Shown here: in pieces, positions 44,046 to 52,810 of the stretch
Layout: every line of letters begins with the position of its first letter
Position numbering within the stretch: position 1 is the stretch's first letter
Origin: Vreelandella maris
GTDB lineage: Bacteria > Pseudomonadota > Gammaproteobacteria > Pseudomonadales > Halomonadaceae
DNA length: 64,000 bases
Direction of reading: 5' to 3'
Assembly: GCF_013371085.1 (NCBI RefSeq)
Contig: NZ_JABWCV010000005.1
Span: 186,001-250,000, forward strand
Translations under genes and position numbers: made by a program
The notes under the pieces: model-generated
The model's input: the letters and a program-made list of their open reading frames with translations, nothing else
The model's database searches: none
Told to the model about the DNA's origin: nothing

Positions 44046-45221
44046 ATGAGTGACCCTGCTTCATTTCATCATCATGACCTAGTGCTCCTAAATCCATCCT
44101 TCGACTCACCTCTTGTCGATGTACTGACTGAGCTTGAGTACCTTAGGAGGCTTCAGCTTGGCGGGAGTACGCCAGCACCTACATTTTTTCAGCTTAAAAA
44201 TATTTTCCATATACTGGAAAGCTTAGGATCGGCAAGAATTGAAGGTAACCACACTACACTGGCTGATTATGTAGAAAGCACTTTAGAGGGCACACAGCGC
44301 TCAAGTGATCACTTGAGCGAGATAGCTAACATCGAAAGAGCTATGTCATACATTGAGGAAAAGTTGGAGCCCAATGATCCCATATCAGAACATTTTATAA
44401 GAGAGTTACATCAACTTGCAGTAGATGGCCTTGAACGAGAAGGCGATGAAACTCCTGGTGCTTACAGAACAGGCCAAGTCAGAATAGCAAAGTCTAGCCA
44501 TCTTCCTCCAGAGCCATTTCGGGTCGGAGAGTACATGCAAGAGCTAGTTAACTTTATAAATAATAGCGATCAGCAAAAATACGATCTCATGAAAGTAGCT
44601 TTAGCCCATCATCGATTTGGGTGGGTACATCCATTCACAAATGGAAATGGGAGAGTAGTTCGCTTATTAACTTATGCATTGATGATCAAGTACGGCTTTA
44701 ACGTTTCGATGGGCAAGACGGTCACAGGTCGTGTGCTCAACCCGACGGCTGTTTTTTGCAATGATCGAGAACGCTATTATGAAATGTTATCGCTTGCTGA
44801 TTCAGGCTCCCCAGAAGCACTGCATGACTGGTGTGTATACGTTTTGCAAGGGGTTCTAGATGAGTTGAAGAAGCTGGATAAACTTTCAGATTATACGTTT
44901 TTGAAAGAGAATATTTTGTGGCCAGCGCTAGAGCATGCCCGAGAAAGAGAGCTGATAACGGCACAAGAGAAAGATATTCTAAATTTGGCTATTGAAAGAC
45001 AAGTTGTTAAAGCAATCGACCTTGCTTCTGTGATGAAGGGCTCAAAACCCCCTCAAAGAACATACCAAGTACGGAAGCTTGTTGAAGCTGGAATGCTTAG
45101 GCCTATAGCTGAAGGGGCTCGGCAATATACGATTGGTTTTGATAATAGCTATCTAGTTAGAGGTGTCATAAAAGCCCTGTCTGATAATGGATTTATTCCA
45201 CCTCAAGTTGAAGGGCTCTAA
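44046..45221 (+). CDS. Fic family protein (AMP-transferase type, self-inhibited)
   Basis: 391 residues. The Fic core motif [12 protein letters not shown] (His195) is complete, so NMP transfer to a target protein is expected. Upstream, SARIEGN at 62-68 fits the inhibitory helix motif (S/T)xxxE(G/N), placing it in the class with an N-terminal autoinhibitory helix. A C-terminal winged-helix-like region ([33 protein letters not shown]) may bind DNA or a partner. It has its own AT-rich upstream region (about 43920-44045) and lies between two repeat arrays. Possible defence or regulatory cargo. Confidence 0.9.
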   Translation: MSDPASFHHHDLVLLNPSFDSPLVDVLTELEYLRRLQLGGSTPAPTFFQLKNIFHILESLGSARIEGNHTTLADYVESTLEGTQRSSDHLSEIANIERAMSYIEEKLEPNDPISEHFIRELHQLAVDGLEREGDETPGAYRTGQVRIAKSSHLPPEPFRVGEYMQELVNFINNSDQQKYDLMKVALAHHRFGWVHPFTNGNGRVVRLLTYALMIKYGFNVSMGKTVTGRVLNPTAVFCNDRERYYEMLSLADSGSPEALHDWCVYVLQGVLDELKKLDKLSDYTFLKENILWPALEHARERELITAQEKDILNLAIERQVVKAIDLASVMKGSKPPQRTYQVRKLVEAGMLRPIAEGARQYTIGFDNSYLVRGVIKALSDNGFIPPQVEGL

Positions 45222-45437
45222 AGGGTAATAGATGCCCCTGAGCCAAGTGTCTTGTAGTAACTGGCTTTGCTTTTACCTCAACCCTGATGGCTGCAAGGAA
45301 AACCTGCTTCTAAATTAGTATGTCGCTGCTCTTAAAGCCGAAATCCCGGCCTTTAATCAGCGCCAGCACCATGGCATGAAAAGGTTTTCCGGTTTGAAAC
45401 CGAGAAACCAACCAGCGCAAAATTACGCTCTCCAGTT

Positions 45438-45527
45438 TGTTCCCACTTGTTCCCGGTGGTAAATGGACAGCGGGAACACAAATAAGCCTTACCAATCAGC
45501 ATTGTTCCCGCTGTTCCCAATGTTCCC
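45438..45527 (-). repeat. GGGAACA iteron cluster III (intergenic)
   Basis: TGTTCCC at 45438 and 45448, an inverted GGGAACA at 45472, then TGTTCCC at 45503, 45512 and 45521 (9 apart). It is the only cluster outside a gene, in the 421-nt gap after the Fic gene, where I see no coding sequence. About 7 kb from cluster II, like the distance between ori and crr in P4 in kind though not in length. Confidence 0.8.
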
Positions 45528-45642
45528 GGTCAAAATCAACAGGCGTGAGTTAAGCGCTGCTCTGGTATTCACCCTGTGTACTAAACTGCGCGTCTGCAAC
45601 GAGCGCAAAGCTGCGCTCGTTGGTGATGCTATTTCCGTAGCA

Positions 45643-45852
45643 TTACTTGGATTGGTTAAGCTCTTCAATGGCTTCATTCATTCGCTCCTGCATCCAGTTC
45701 TCAAGGTATGACCGCAAGTAGCCTGTACGGCCAATACTGAACCGTGCAGGCGGTGCTATCATCTTGTACTTAGCGTGCATGCGCCACAGCGTAGTGCGGT
45801 CTACGCCTAGCATCTTGGCTGCTTCACCTACGCTCAGAATATTGTCTTGCAT
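45643..45852 (-). CDS. AlpA-like HTH regulator
   Basis: 69 residues from ATG 45852 (GAGG six bases upstream; a second ATG four codons earlier has no site). NILSVGEAAKMLGVDRTTLWRMHAKYKMIAPPARFSIGRTGYLRSYLENWMQERM is a MerR/AlpA-type HTH with wing. It points toward the iteron cluster III gap and may control this end of the element. Confidence 0.8.
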   Translation of the reverse strand: MQDNILSVGEAAKMLGVDRTTLWRMHAKYKMIAPPARFSIGRTGYLRSYLENWMQERMNEAIEELNQSK

Positions 45853-46201
45853 GGCAGGCCTCATTGCTTGGTTGAGATAGGAATGAGTCAGGCTGACATT
45901 ATTGATTAGAGCGTATAGGGCAGTTATAGACAGCGCTACACTCAGCGCTAGGCCAGCACCTGCTAAAACCGAGAAACGGCTTAAAGAATGCTCTGGTGGC
46001 GATTATGAAAGGAGGGGTGGCGGCTGTAACAAGCGCTGCGCTTTCTTAAGGTTGCAGGAATGCCCGCATAACACTAAAGGCTGACGTGGCATAACCCTTA
46101 AACCCCATGAGAAGCTAAGGACGGCTAAGGTAATGCAAAAATAAAGGCCGGAATTCCGGCCTTAACTTTCGCGCTCGAGACATGGGTTGATAATGAAAAT
46201 T
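45853..46201. other. Intergenic stretch with terminator palindrome
   Basis: About 350 nt. A 60-codon reading frame on the plus strand (45902-46084) lacks a ribosome site and domain, so it is not called. The notable feature is the palindrome at 46144-46163, listed separately. Confidence 0.5.
46144..46163 (-). terminator. 20-bp perfect palindrome, terminator for the minus-strand genes
   Basis: AAGGCCGGAATTCCGGCCTT is a perfect palindrome. On the minus strand it is followed by TATTTTTG and lies 39 nt after the stop of the superinfection-immunity-like gene, so it should terminate that transcript. Confidence 0.75.
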
Positions 46202-46426
46202 TCACTCTTCTTTTTTAGCTTCAGGCTTATCGAGGCAAGCCCAAACTAGAGCAACTACCCATCCTACGAACGTCCACCCGGCAACTAGGGTTAGGACGCT
46301 GATGGCTACGGCGTGACGCATGTTTCGGATGGCAGCAATAATGATTGGCAAGAAATAAAGCCCGATCATGATGGCCAGCAGAAGCATAGGATGGATGGGC
46401 AGGTCATAAGCCATGTTCATATCCAT
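46202..46426 (-). CDS. Superinfection immunity-like membrane protein
   Basis: 74 residues with two membrane helices (LLLAIMIGLYFLPIIIAAIR and VAISVLTLVAGWTFVGWVVALVWAC) and a short Lys/Glu tail. The P-x-I-I-A-x-R-N loop and W-x-x-G-W-x-x-A-L-x-W-A-C pattern match the superinfection immunity protein family (T4 Imm-like), which blocks entry of phage DNA. In a satellite it could protect the host or its helper niche from a competing phage. Confidence 0.8.
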   Translation of the reverse strand: MDMNMAYDLPIHPMLLLAIMIGLYFLPIIIAAIRNMRHAVAISVLTLVAGWTFVGWVVALVWACLDKPEAKKEE

Positions 46427-46491
46427 TAGATTACCCTTGATTTCATGATATAAGGCCCTTGGTACTCCAAATCAGTGAGTTAGCGTATCAG

Positions 46492-46893
46492 CTAATCATG
46501 CTTATTAGCAGCGCTTTTGCTGTCCTTAATCTCACGACCAAATCGTTCTAAGTTATTAGCCTGCATCTGTACAAAATCCAATAGCATTGGGTTTTGCTTG
46601 AGCGCCTCTGTCCCGAGGTTCGGCGTATAGGCTGGAGTCTCGCCGTTCACTCCAACGTTGTCCCAATCTTTGAGCAACCCTAGAGCAATTGCCTCGCAAT
46701 GCATGCTCAGCCTCTGATCCGCTGTCATCTCATCTCCGTATTTATAGCGGTATTTCTTTTCCACACTGCGCTGCTGGTCGAGATATTCACAGTTACGCAT
46801 GTACGCCACCTTTAAGTGGCTATCGCCCTCTATGGATACCCACTTCCCAGTAGCGAATTTCTCATGCTCATACCTATCAACATTAAACGCCAT
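46492..46893 (-). CDS. Hypothetical protein, 133 residues
   Basis: Begins MAFNVDRYEHEKFATGKWVSIEGDSHLKVAYMRNCEYLDQQRSVEKKYRYKYGDEMTADQRLSMHCEAIALGLLKDWDNV. It resembles small phage tail-assembly-chaperone-like or unnamed phage proteins that sit just upstream of tape-measure genes, but here it is on the opposite strand. AGGTGG precedes ATG 46893; a GTG start three codons earlier is possible. Function not assigned. Confidence 0.6.
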   Translation of the reverse strand: MAFNVDRYEHEKFATGKWVSIEGDSHLKVAYMRNCEYLDQQRSVEKKYRYKYGDEMTADQRLSMHCEAIALGLLKDWDNVGVNGETPAYTPNLGTEALKQNPMLLDFVQMQANNLERFGREIKDSKSAANKHD

Positions 46894-46997
46894 GCTTGCC
46901 ACCTGTATTTAATTACACTCTGATATAAAACCAGTATATGAGCTATTATATTGCTTGTAAGCGTAAATTTGTGAAATTTAATTGCGAGGTTATTCAG

Positions 46998-47177
46998 ATG
47001 GACAGGGTAAAAGGTAAGAGGGGTCTCAATCGACGCCCGGGTAAAGGCGCTATTGATCAATGTTGGCTGATACTACGCAAGGCTGCTGACAGCGGTGACG
47101 TGATTGCCGCTGCCAAGCTGATTGAGCTCGATTACATGCTTAGCGCCAGCCATGGACGTCAGGAGATGCGCGCATGA
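46998..47177 (+). CDS. Small basic phage-type protein, 59 residues
   Basis: MDRVKGKRGLNRRPGKGAID, then CWLILRKAADSGDVIAAAKLIELDYML: a basic N-terminus and a helical pair. GCGAGG lies upstream. It overlaps a 14-codon remnant by ATGA and lies 55 nt before the tape-measure gene. Possibly a remnant morphogenesis or regulatory gene; family not recognised. Confidence 0.5.
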   Translation: MDRVKGKRGLNRRPGKGAIDQCWLILRKAADSGDVIAAAKLIELDYMLSASHGRQEMRA

Positions 47178-47218
47178 TTGAGCGGACTATCAACTCTACG
47201 GCGCTCCCGCTGGGCTAA
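47174..47218 (+). pseudogene. 14-codon remnant before the tape-measure gene
   Basis: An ATG overlapping the previous stop (ATGA) opens MIERTINSTALPLG and then stops. A coupled start on such a short frame suggests the 5' end of a gene whose body has been lost, perhaps by the same deletion that removed the tail genes. Confidence 0.35.
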
Positions 47219-47232
47219 CTGAGGGTTTACCA

Positions 47233-50200
47233 ATGACAAGCAGCTCAAGGCTTGAACTTATAATTAGCACTAGCGAGGCGGAGCGAAGCCTTAGACGGCT
47301 AGAAGGGAGGCTGAACAGCGCCGACCGCGCCGGTGAAAGCATCTCTACATCAATGACTACGGTTGAGCGTCGACTGGCGGGGGTAGAGAGGTTCGCCAGG
47401 GCAGCAAGTGGTGCGTTCCTTGGTCTGAGTGCCGGGGCTGGGGTTTTCACTGCCATCGCGCGCTCAGCGTCACAATCAGCCGCAGAGATCGACAACTTAT
47501 CACGCCTGGCTAACACCAACGTCGAGGATTTTCAGCGCCTATCCTTCGCCTCGCGTGCCTATGGGGTGGAGCAAGACAAGCTAGCCGACATTCTCAAGGA
47601 TACCAATGATCGTGTTGGCGACTTCTTGAGTACCGGCGGCGGTGAAATGAAAGATTTTTTCGAGCAGATAGCGCCACAAATTGGCGTGACTGCCGAGGAG
47701 TTCCGCAACCTTTCCGGTCCCCAGGCGCTGCAAAAGTATTATGACGGCCTGCAGGCGGCGAACCTCAGCCAAGCAGAAATGACGTTTTACATGGAAAGCG
47801 TTGCTGATGAGGCAACCGCCCTGATCCCGCTGTTACGTGATGGCGGCGCCGAGATGGACCGGCTTGGGCAAGAGGCAGACGACCTGAATGCAATACTTAG
47901 CCAGATGGAGATCCAGCGCCTTAAGGATATTCGCGGCGAGTTCGGCCAGCTAGGGCAGCAGCTAAGTACAGAAACAATGCGCGCCGTCTCGCAATTCGAT
48001 GACCTTATGAAATCGTCTCTAGAAGGCATTAGCTACGGCATTAACAACGTGGCTCGGGGCTTCAATGTCTTTATGGATTCGTTCCGCGACGGAGAGGCTA
48101 AACGCTCCATTGCAGGCATCGACGCTGAGCTAAACGCCCTTTTTGATACCAAGGCGCGGCTTGAACAGCGCATTGATATGTTTGGAGCAGACTCGCCCCA
48201 GGCGCAAGACACCATTGCAGCCCTCGGCGAGCTAAGAGGTGAATATACAGCCCTGATCGACCGCAAAAAAGAGCTTCAACAAGCCGGCTTGCCAGTAACC
48301 GAGCCCGAAATAGTTCAGTTAGGTAGGGTTTCCACTGAAATAGACAAGCAAGCTGAGGCCGCCAAGGGCTCGGCGAAAGAGGTAACCGACCTAGCCGACG
48401 CCCACGAATCCCTCCTAGACCGCATCACCCCCAACCGTCGTGAGGCCCGTCAGTATGCGCAGGACTTGGGCGTACTGAACCTTGCCCTAGCCTCTGGCCG
48501 CATGAATACGCAGGAATACATGCAGGCCATGGGCATGCTGCAGGAGAGCTTTCAGGATGCGCAGCGGGATACTGATGAGCTTGCAGACAAAACCCAAGAT
48601 GCCGCGTTCTCAATGGAGAAATCCTTTGACGAGCTGCGCCTGAACGGGCTGCGTCGGTTGGATGATGGCCTTGCCGACCTATGGCAAGGCGCAATTGACG
48701 GCAGCTTAAATGCTACTGACATCATGAAGCGGGCATTTGAGCAAACGCTGGCTGAAATGGCTCACATGGCCATCACCCGTCCGATTGTTGTGCAAATGCA
48801 GAGCATGATGGGCATGGGTGGTGGTCAAGCTGGCGGCCAATCAGGCGGCTTCAACCTTGGCTCTATGGGCAGCGTCAAAAATGCCTGGGGTGCCGTGCAA
48901 AACGGTTTTGGCGGCATTCAGTGGGCTGGAGCGCCTACTTCCTACAGCGGCGGTTTCGCTGGTAGCGCAACGAGCGGCATGAGCGTTACTAGTCAAGGCA
49001 CAAGCTATTTAGGCGGTTCAACTGCCAATTTTGGTGGAATGACCGGCTTGGCTTCTGCCGGTACGGGCTTTGCAGGTGGATGGGCTGGCGGTCAAGTGTT
49101 CGGCGAGAGCGAAGCGCAGCAGATCGGCGCAACTATCGGCACCGTTGCGGGAACATATCTTGGCGGCCCAATCGGGGCGGCTATTGGCTCATTCCTTGGT
49201 AGTGGTGTCGGCAGCATTTTTGGGCACGAGGAGACGCCCTTTAGTGGTCGCTTCGGCACCACAGGCAGCGTCACCCCCGGTACGTTCGAGCATCAAGGCA
49301 GCACGAGCGAGCAGTTCTACTCAGAGTCGGCGCTGGGGGCGGTCGGCTTTATGGACGATGGCACAGAGCGCTTGCAGCGTGCGGGCACGGGTAGCAAAGA
49401 GTGGGCTGAACAGTTAGCGGCAGGTACAGCGCAGATTGACAACCTTGTCGCATCACTTGCCCAGGGCGCGCCAGAGCTGGATGCGATGCGCAGCGCGGTT
49501 CAAGGGTTGGAGATTAGCAGCCGCAACGCAGGCGAGATTATCGAGTTTGCGCTAAACGAACGCCCCCGCGCCGCCCTAGAGGCATTGGGCGGCCACTTCG
49601 GCGCTTTCGTGCGGGGGCTTGAAGGCGGCATTGAAAGCGTTGTTCAGCAAGCGCAGGTCGCCCAGCAGGCGCATTCGTTGCTCGCGGGCGGCATGGATCG
49701 CTTGAACCTGCAGTTTGATGCGGCGGGTGCGGGCGCATACGAGGCAGCAAGCGCTCTAGCGGAATACGCGGGCAACATTGAAAACATTGCCGCGATTAAT
49801 GACGCCTACTATCAAGCCGCATTCAGCAACGAAGAGCGCCTGCAGCACAGCCATGAAGATGTGCGCACGGCGCTTAACTCGCTGACGGACGCCAACATCA
49901 CCAGCGTTGCGCACCTACGCCAGCTGGTCGAAGCACAGGATCTGAATAGCGAGGCCGGTGCACAGCTTGCTTACGACCTTATGTCGCTGGCCCCTGCACT
50001 GCGTGAGAGCAATCAGGCGGTTAAAGAGGCGATTAACCAGCAGTATCAGTCTGCGCTAGGGCGCGAAGCTGATGCGGATGGCCTCGCTTACTGGTTTAAC
50101 CAAGTGACTAACGGCGGGCTGACCCTCGAAGGCGCGTTATGGAACATCCGTAATGCGGCGCAATCAGCGGCGGGCGCGGTTGATAGCACAAGCGGTGCGC

Positions 50201-51354
50201 TAAACAGCTACGTAACCCATGCGGTGAGCGATTCACTCGATGCGTATAACGACCAAATCAGCAGCATTGAAGAGCTTTCCAGCGCACGCCGTGAGCAGCT
50301 TAATAATGAAATGCGCGCCGTCGATCAGCTCGGCAGCCTTATTGATTCACTAGCGCTTTCCAACCAATCGATTCTCGACCCGGCTGAGCGGTTGGCCGAG
50401 GCGCAACGGCAGTTCGCAGAACTACAGGTGCGCGCTGAGAATGGCGATACCGAGGCCGCAGGCCAGCTGCAAGGCGCGTCTACCGCCTACCTAGATGCCG
50501 CCGCCGCTTACTACGGGCAGTCGTCTAGTCAGTATGAATCTATATTCGGCGACGTCAACCAGGGCATCGGCGACCTAGAGCAGCAGTTTGGGCAATCGGT
50601 CGACAGCCTTGGCAGCATCGAGAGTATTGAGCAACGGGCATTGCGCGAACAGCAGAACGCTCACAACACGCTGATGCGCTCGCTTGATGAGCAGATTAGC
50701 GCGTCAGGCGAGCTGAGCACTATCGGCGACCTGCTCTCCGCGCTGCCGGGCGAGCTGGCCAATGCACTCGAAGGCATCGTTTCGAGCGGCGGCGGCGACT
50801 CTGGCGGCGAGGGTGGCAGCTCTTCCAGTTACATTAACAACACCTACAATGAGCTATTTGGCAGAGACGCGGACGCAGAAGGCGCGTCGTACTGGGAGTC
50901 TACCGGGCTGCGCGGTAATGACCTGCGTGATGCTATCGAGCATTCGGCTTGGAAAGACAATGCCTTTGCCACCGGCGGCGCCTTTACTAACGGCGTAGTG
51001 GACCGCCCTACATCGTTCCCGATGGGGCTAATGGGCGAAGCTGGCCCCGAAGCTATCATGCCGCTATCGAATGTCGGCGGCAGCCTTGGCGTGCGCGCAG
51101 TGATGCCCCCGCTCCCAGACTTCCCGTCGCTGAATACGCAGGATGTAACGCAAGTCATGCGTGACATGCAGCGCACAATCCAACAGCAGGGCCAGCAGAT
51201 CACTCAGCTATTGCAGCAGGGCAATCAGAACACGGCGCAAACACGGGATGCTGTAGTGGGCATCGGCAAGCAAGCCTCTCAGCAGCAAGGCCAGCAAGTA
51301 GCTGAACTACGAAAGATCAATAAAAACGTCAAGCTGAAGGTGGCAACGATATGA
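47233..51354 (+). CDS. Phage tail tape-measure protein
   Basis: 1373 residues, intact. Long coiled coils (about 10-60, 150-480), a Gly-rich stretch near 540-600, a hydrophobic GATIGTVAGTYLGGPIGAAIGSFLGSGVGSIFG segment near 632-665 (the usual membrane-penetrating part) and a C-terminal tail motif (GAFTNGVVDRPTSFPMGLMGEAGPEAIMPLSNVGGSLGV). Two DUF4214-like modules (about 934-985, YQSALGREADADGLAYWF; and about 1201-1240, YNELFGRDADAEGASYW). It would set tail length and guide DNA injection. No other tail, head or terminase gene is near. It overlaps the next start by ATGA. Confidence 0.9.
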   Translation: MTSSSRLELIISTSEAERSLRRLEGRLNSADRAGESISTSMTTVERRLAGVERFARAASGAFLGLSAGAGVFTAIARSASQSAAEIDNLSRLANTNVEDFQRLSFASRAYGVEQDKLADILKDTNDRVGDFLSTGGGEMKDFFEQIAPQIGVTAEEFRNLSGPQALQKYYDGLQAANLSQAEMTFYMESVADEATALIPLLRDGGAEMDRLGQEADDLNAILSQMEIQRLKDIRGEFGQLGQQLSTETMRAVSQFDDLMKSSLEGISYGINNVARGFNVFMDSFRDGEAKRSIAGIDAELNALFDTKARLEQRIDMFGADSPQAQDTIAALGELRGEYTALIDRKKELQQAGLPVTEPEIVQLGRVSTEIDKQAEAAKGSAKEVTDLADAHESLLDRITPNRREARQYAQDLGVLNLALASGRMNTQEYMQAMGMLQESFQDAQRDTDELADKTQDAAFSMEKSFDELRLNGLRRLDDGLADLWQGAIDGSLNATDIMKRAFEQTLAEMAHMAITRPIVVQMQSMMGMGGGQAGGQSGGFNLGSMGSVKNAWGAVQNGFGGIQWAGAPTSYSGGFAGSATSGMSVTSQGTSYLGGSTANFGGMTGLASAGTGFAGGWAGGQVFGESEAQQIGATIGTVAGTYLGGPIGAAIGSFLGSGVGSIFGHEETPFSGRFGTTGSVTPGTFEHQGSTSEQFYSESALGAVGFMDDGTERLQRAGTGSKEWAEQLAAGTAQIDNLVASLAQGAPELDAMRSAVQGLEISSRNAGEIIEFALNERPRAALEALGGHFGAFVRGLEGGIESVVQQAQVAQQAHSLLAGGMDRLNLQFDAAGAGAYEAASALAEYAGNIENIAAINDAYYQAAFSNEERLQHSHEDVRTALNSLTDANITSVAHLRQLVEAQDLNSEAGAQLAYDLMSLAPALRESNQAVKEAINQQYQSALGREADADGLAYWFNQVTNGGLTLEGALWNIRNAAQSAAGAVDSTSGALNSYVTHAVSDSLDAYNDQISSIEELSSARREQLNNEMRAVDQLGSLIDSLALSNQSILDPAERLAEAQRQFAELQVRAENGDTEAAGQLQGASTAYLDAAAAYYGQSSSQYESIFGDVNQGIGDLEQQFGQSVDSLGSIESIEQRALREQQNAHNTLMRSLDEQISASGELSTIGDLLSALPGELANALEGIVSSGGGDSGGEGGSSSSYINNTYNELFGRDADAEGASYWESTGLRGNDLRDAIEHSAWKDNAFATGGAFTNGVVDRPTSFPMGLMGEAGPEAIMPLSNVGGSLGVRAVMPPLPDFPSLNTQDVTQVMRDMQRTIQQQGQQITQLLQQGNQNTAQTRDAVVGIGKQASQQQGQQVAELRKINKNVKLKVATI

Positions 51355-51542
51355 GTTCTTTCGACTGGCGATCGGTTGGAGCACCGCCAGCAGGAGATGG
51401 CATAAAAGAGCCATTGTTTAAGAGCTGCGACCTATTAATGCAACCAACCCAAGCCTCGGCTAACGCTAAACGACTTAAAAGGAACATAAATGCTTATCTT
51501 CGATCTACGAAAACCAATGCTAGAAGCCTGCGAGGTACATGA
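51351..51542 (+). pseudogene. Truncated reading frame coupled to the tape-measure gene
   Basis: ATGA overlap with the tape-measure stop opens MSSFDWRSVGAPPAGDGIKEP, then runs 63 codons. In phages the tape-measure gene is usually followed in this coupled way by a distal tail protein. Only a short N-terminal part remains, and the frame then overlaps the next gene, so it is probably a deletion scar. Confidence 0.45.
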
Positions 51543-51768
51543 CACCGACAAGCATCCGCTAGAGGCGCTCATCAACCTGGCTGACCGTTCCATCGGCATG
51601 ATGATGCTCTACAACGTGGATGCGGTGAGATTGTCATACAGCTTCCTGTCGTTCGACCCTGGCACCGGCAAACACATCACGGTAGAAGCGCCTGATCCAG
51701 TGCGAGCTTACGAGCTTGCCCAGGCGGAATACCAACGCGACACAGAACCTAGCCAGTTGGCGCAATAA
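51490..51768 (+). CDS. Small acidic protein, 92 residues
   Basis: MLIFDLRKPMLEACEVHDTDKHPLEALINLADRSIGMMMLYNVDAVRLSYSFLSFDPGTGKHITVEAPDPVRAYELAQAEYQ. Looks like a folded single domain with good codon use, overlapping the truncated frame by 53 nt. AAAGGAA lies upstream. No recognised family; may be a tail or phage-cargo protein. Confidence 0.55.
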   Translation: MLIFDLRKPMLEACEVHDTDKHPLEALINLADRSIGMMMLYNVDAVRLSYSFLSFDPGTGKHITVEAPDPVRAYELAQAEYQRDTEPSQLAQ

Positions 51769-52213
51769 GAGGCAGTCGTAACTGCTTATATTTATCAGCA
51801 TTAACAGCCCTGGCTAACGCTGGGGTTCTTCCATTTGAAATGGAGGAAGTGGCTACTTGTTTTATGGTGATCCTAAATCACTTCTAGTTGTGGTCAACCT
51901 GACCACCCCCAGCCACCGTATTGGCCAGATGGTCTTTGTCGCGTTTCAAACGCCACCCTGCTTACGGTTACCATATGCGTTTTCAAAACACACATGGCAA
52001 ATTCGGAGCTGTTCCAAAAGCAGGAAATGGTACCCAAGCCGGGTACGCGTTTGAGTTCCGCGATTTAAATGCGGAATGTAATGGGCTAGGTTTCAAGCCG
52101 ATTGAATGAGATGAAGAGGTTGCTCGGTTTAAGCTCCTGGAATTCTAGGGCATTAAACGCAACGGGTAGGGCAACAAAACTCAGTCATCCAGCCAGGAGC
52201 CCATAATATATGG
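51769..52213. other. Intergenic stretch with short degenerate frame
   Basis: Contains a small CCATTT-G-AAATGG hairpin (51831-51843) and a 44-codon frame from ATG 51975 (ending 52109, GFKPIE) that may be the end of a lost gene. No full gene is supported. Confidence 0.45.
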
Positions 52214-52399
52214 CTAACCAAATACCTGCTTATCCTCCCAAGCCTTGAGGTCACTTTCGCGCCAGCGGGATTCGGCACCATGGCCGCCCTGGATGACTGG
52301 CTTTGGAAAGCCTTTAGCTTTTTGCCATCGAAGCAGCGTATCCCGGCTACGGTCGTAGCGCTTGCAAAGCTCACTAGTCGACACGTAACGTTCTTGCAC
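52214..52399 (-). CDS. AlpA-like HTH protein, paralogue A
   Basis: About 61 residues from a GTG at 52399: VSTSELCKRYDRSRDTLLRWQKAKGFPKPVIQGGHGAESRWRESDLKAWEDKQ. This is a MerR/AlpA-type HTH. Nearly the same segment recurs in the gene at 52811-53008. It overlaps the 3' end of the preceding HTH gene by 26 nt. An ATG at 52444 would give a longer overlap. Likely excision or regulatory factor next to attR. Confidence 0.75.
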   Translation of the reverse strand: MQERYVSTSELCKRYDRSRDTLLRWQKAKGFPKPVIQGGHGAESRWRESDLKAWEDKQVFG

Positions 52400-52706
52400 T
52401 CTCAGACTCCCGCTTCTCTTTCCTTTTCTGCTCCAAAAGAGCACTGATGTCTGCCGCGCTTACTTGTTTCCGTGACAACCCAGCGGTTGCGGGTAGCGCG
52501 GTACCTGACTGTGACTCCCATCCATCCTTCCCCTTCTTCAAGGGGCTGTGTTTGCAGCTCTCTATATATGCCTCAACAGCTGAAGCTTCGAATCGAACAT
52601 TACCTTCAATTTGGACATGCCCAATAACACTCTTCAGTGAATAAGCTTTACGCTGGCTTATTGATAGCTTTTCAGCTAGATCTTTGGCAGTAAGTAGGTT
52701 CGCCAT
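52374..52706 (-). CDS. HTH protein with HTH_17-like N-terminus
   Basis: 110 residues. MANLLTAKDLAEKLSISQRKAYSLKSVIGHVQIEGNVRFEASAVEAYIESC is an excisionase/AlpA-like HTH; the C-terminal half is charged (GLSRKQVSAADISALLEQKRKEKRESES). It sits between the two paralogous AlpA-like genes, all pointing left. Probably part of a right-end regulatory or excision set. Confidence 0.75.
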   Translation of the reverse strand: MANLLTAKDLAEKLSISQRKAYSLKSVIGHVQIEGNVRFEASAVEAYIESCKHSPLKKGKDGWESQSGTALPATAGLSRKQVSAADISALLEQKRKEKRESESARTLRVD

Positions 52707-52810
52707 GCTTGCTCCTGTATCAGGGCATAGTGTTGAGCGTAAAGAAACCTATAGAGCTAGTGCTGCAGCGCTAATGGTAAGGTGCTTCGGCTGTAACCAT
52801 TTTGATGCCG

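Noticed and set aside
45902..46084. 60-codon plus-strand frame between the HTH gene and the palindrome
   Set aside because: No ribosome site and no plausible fold; composition looks non-coding.
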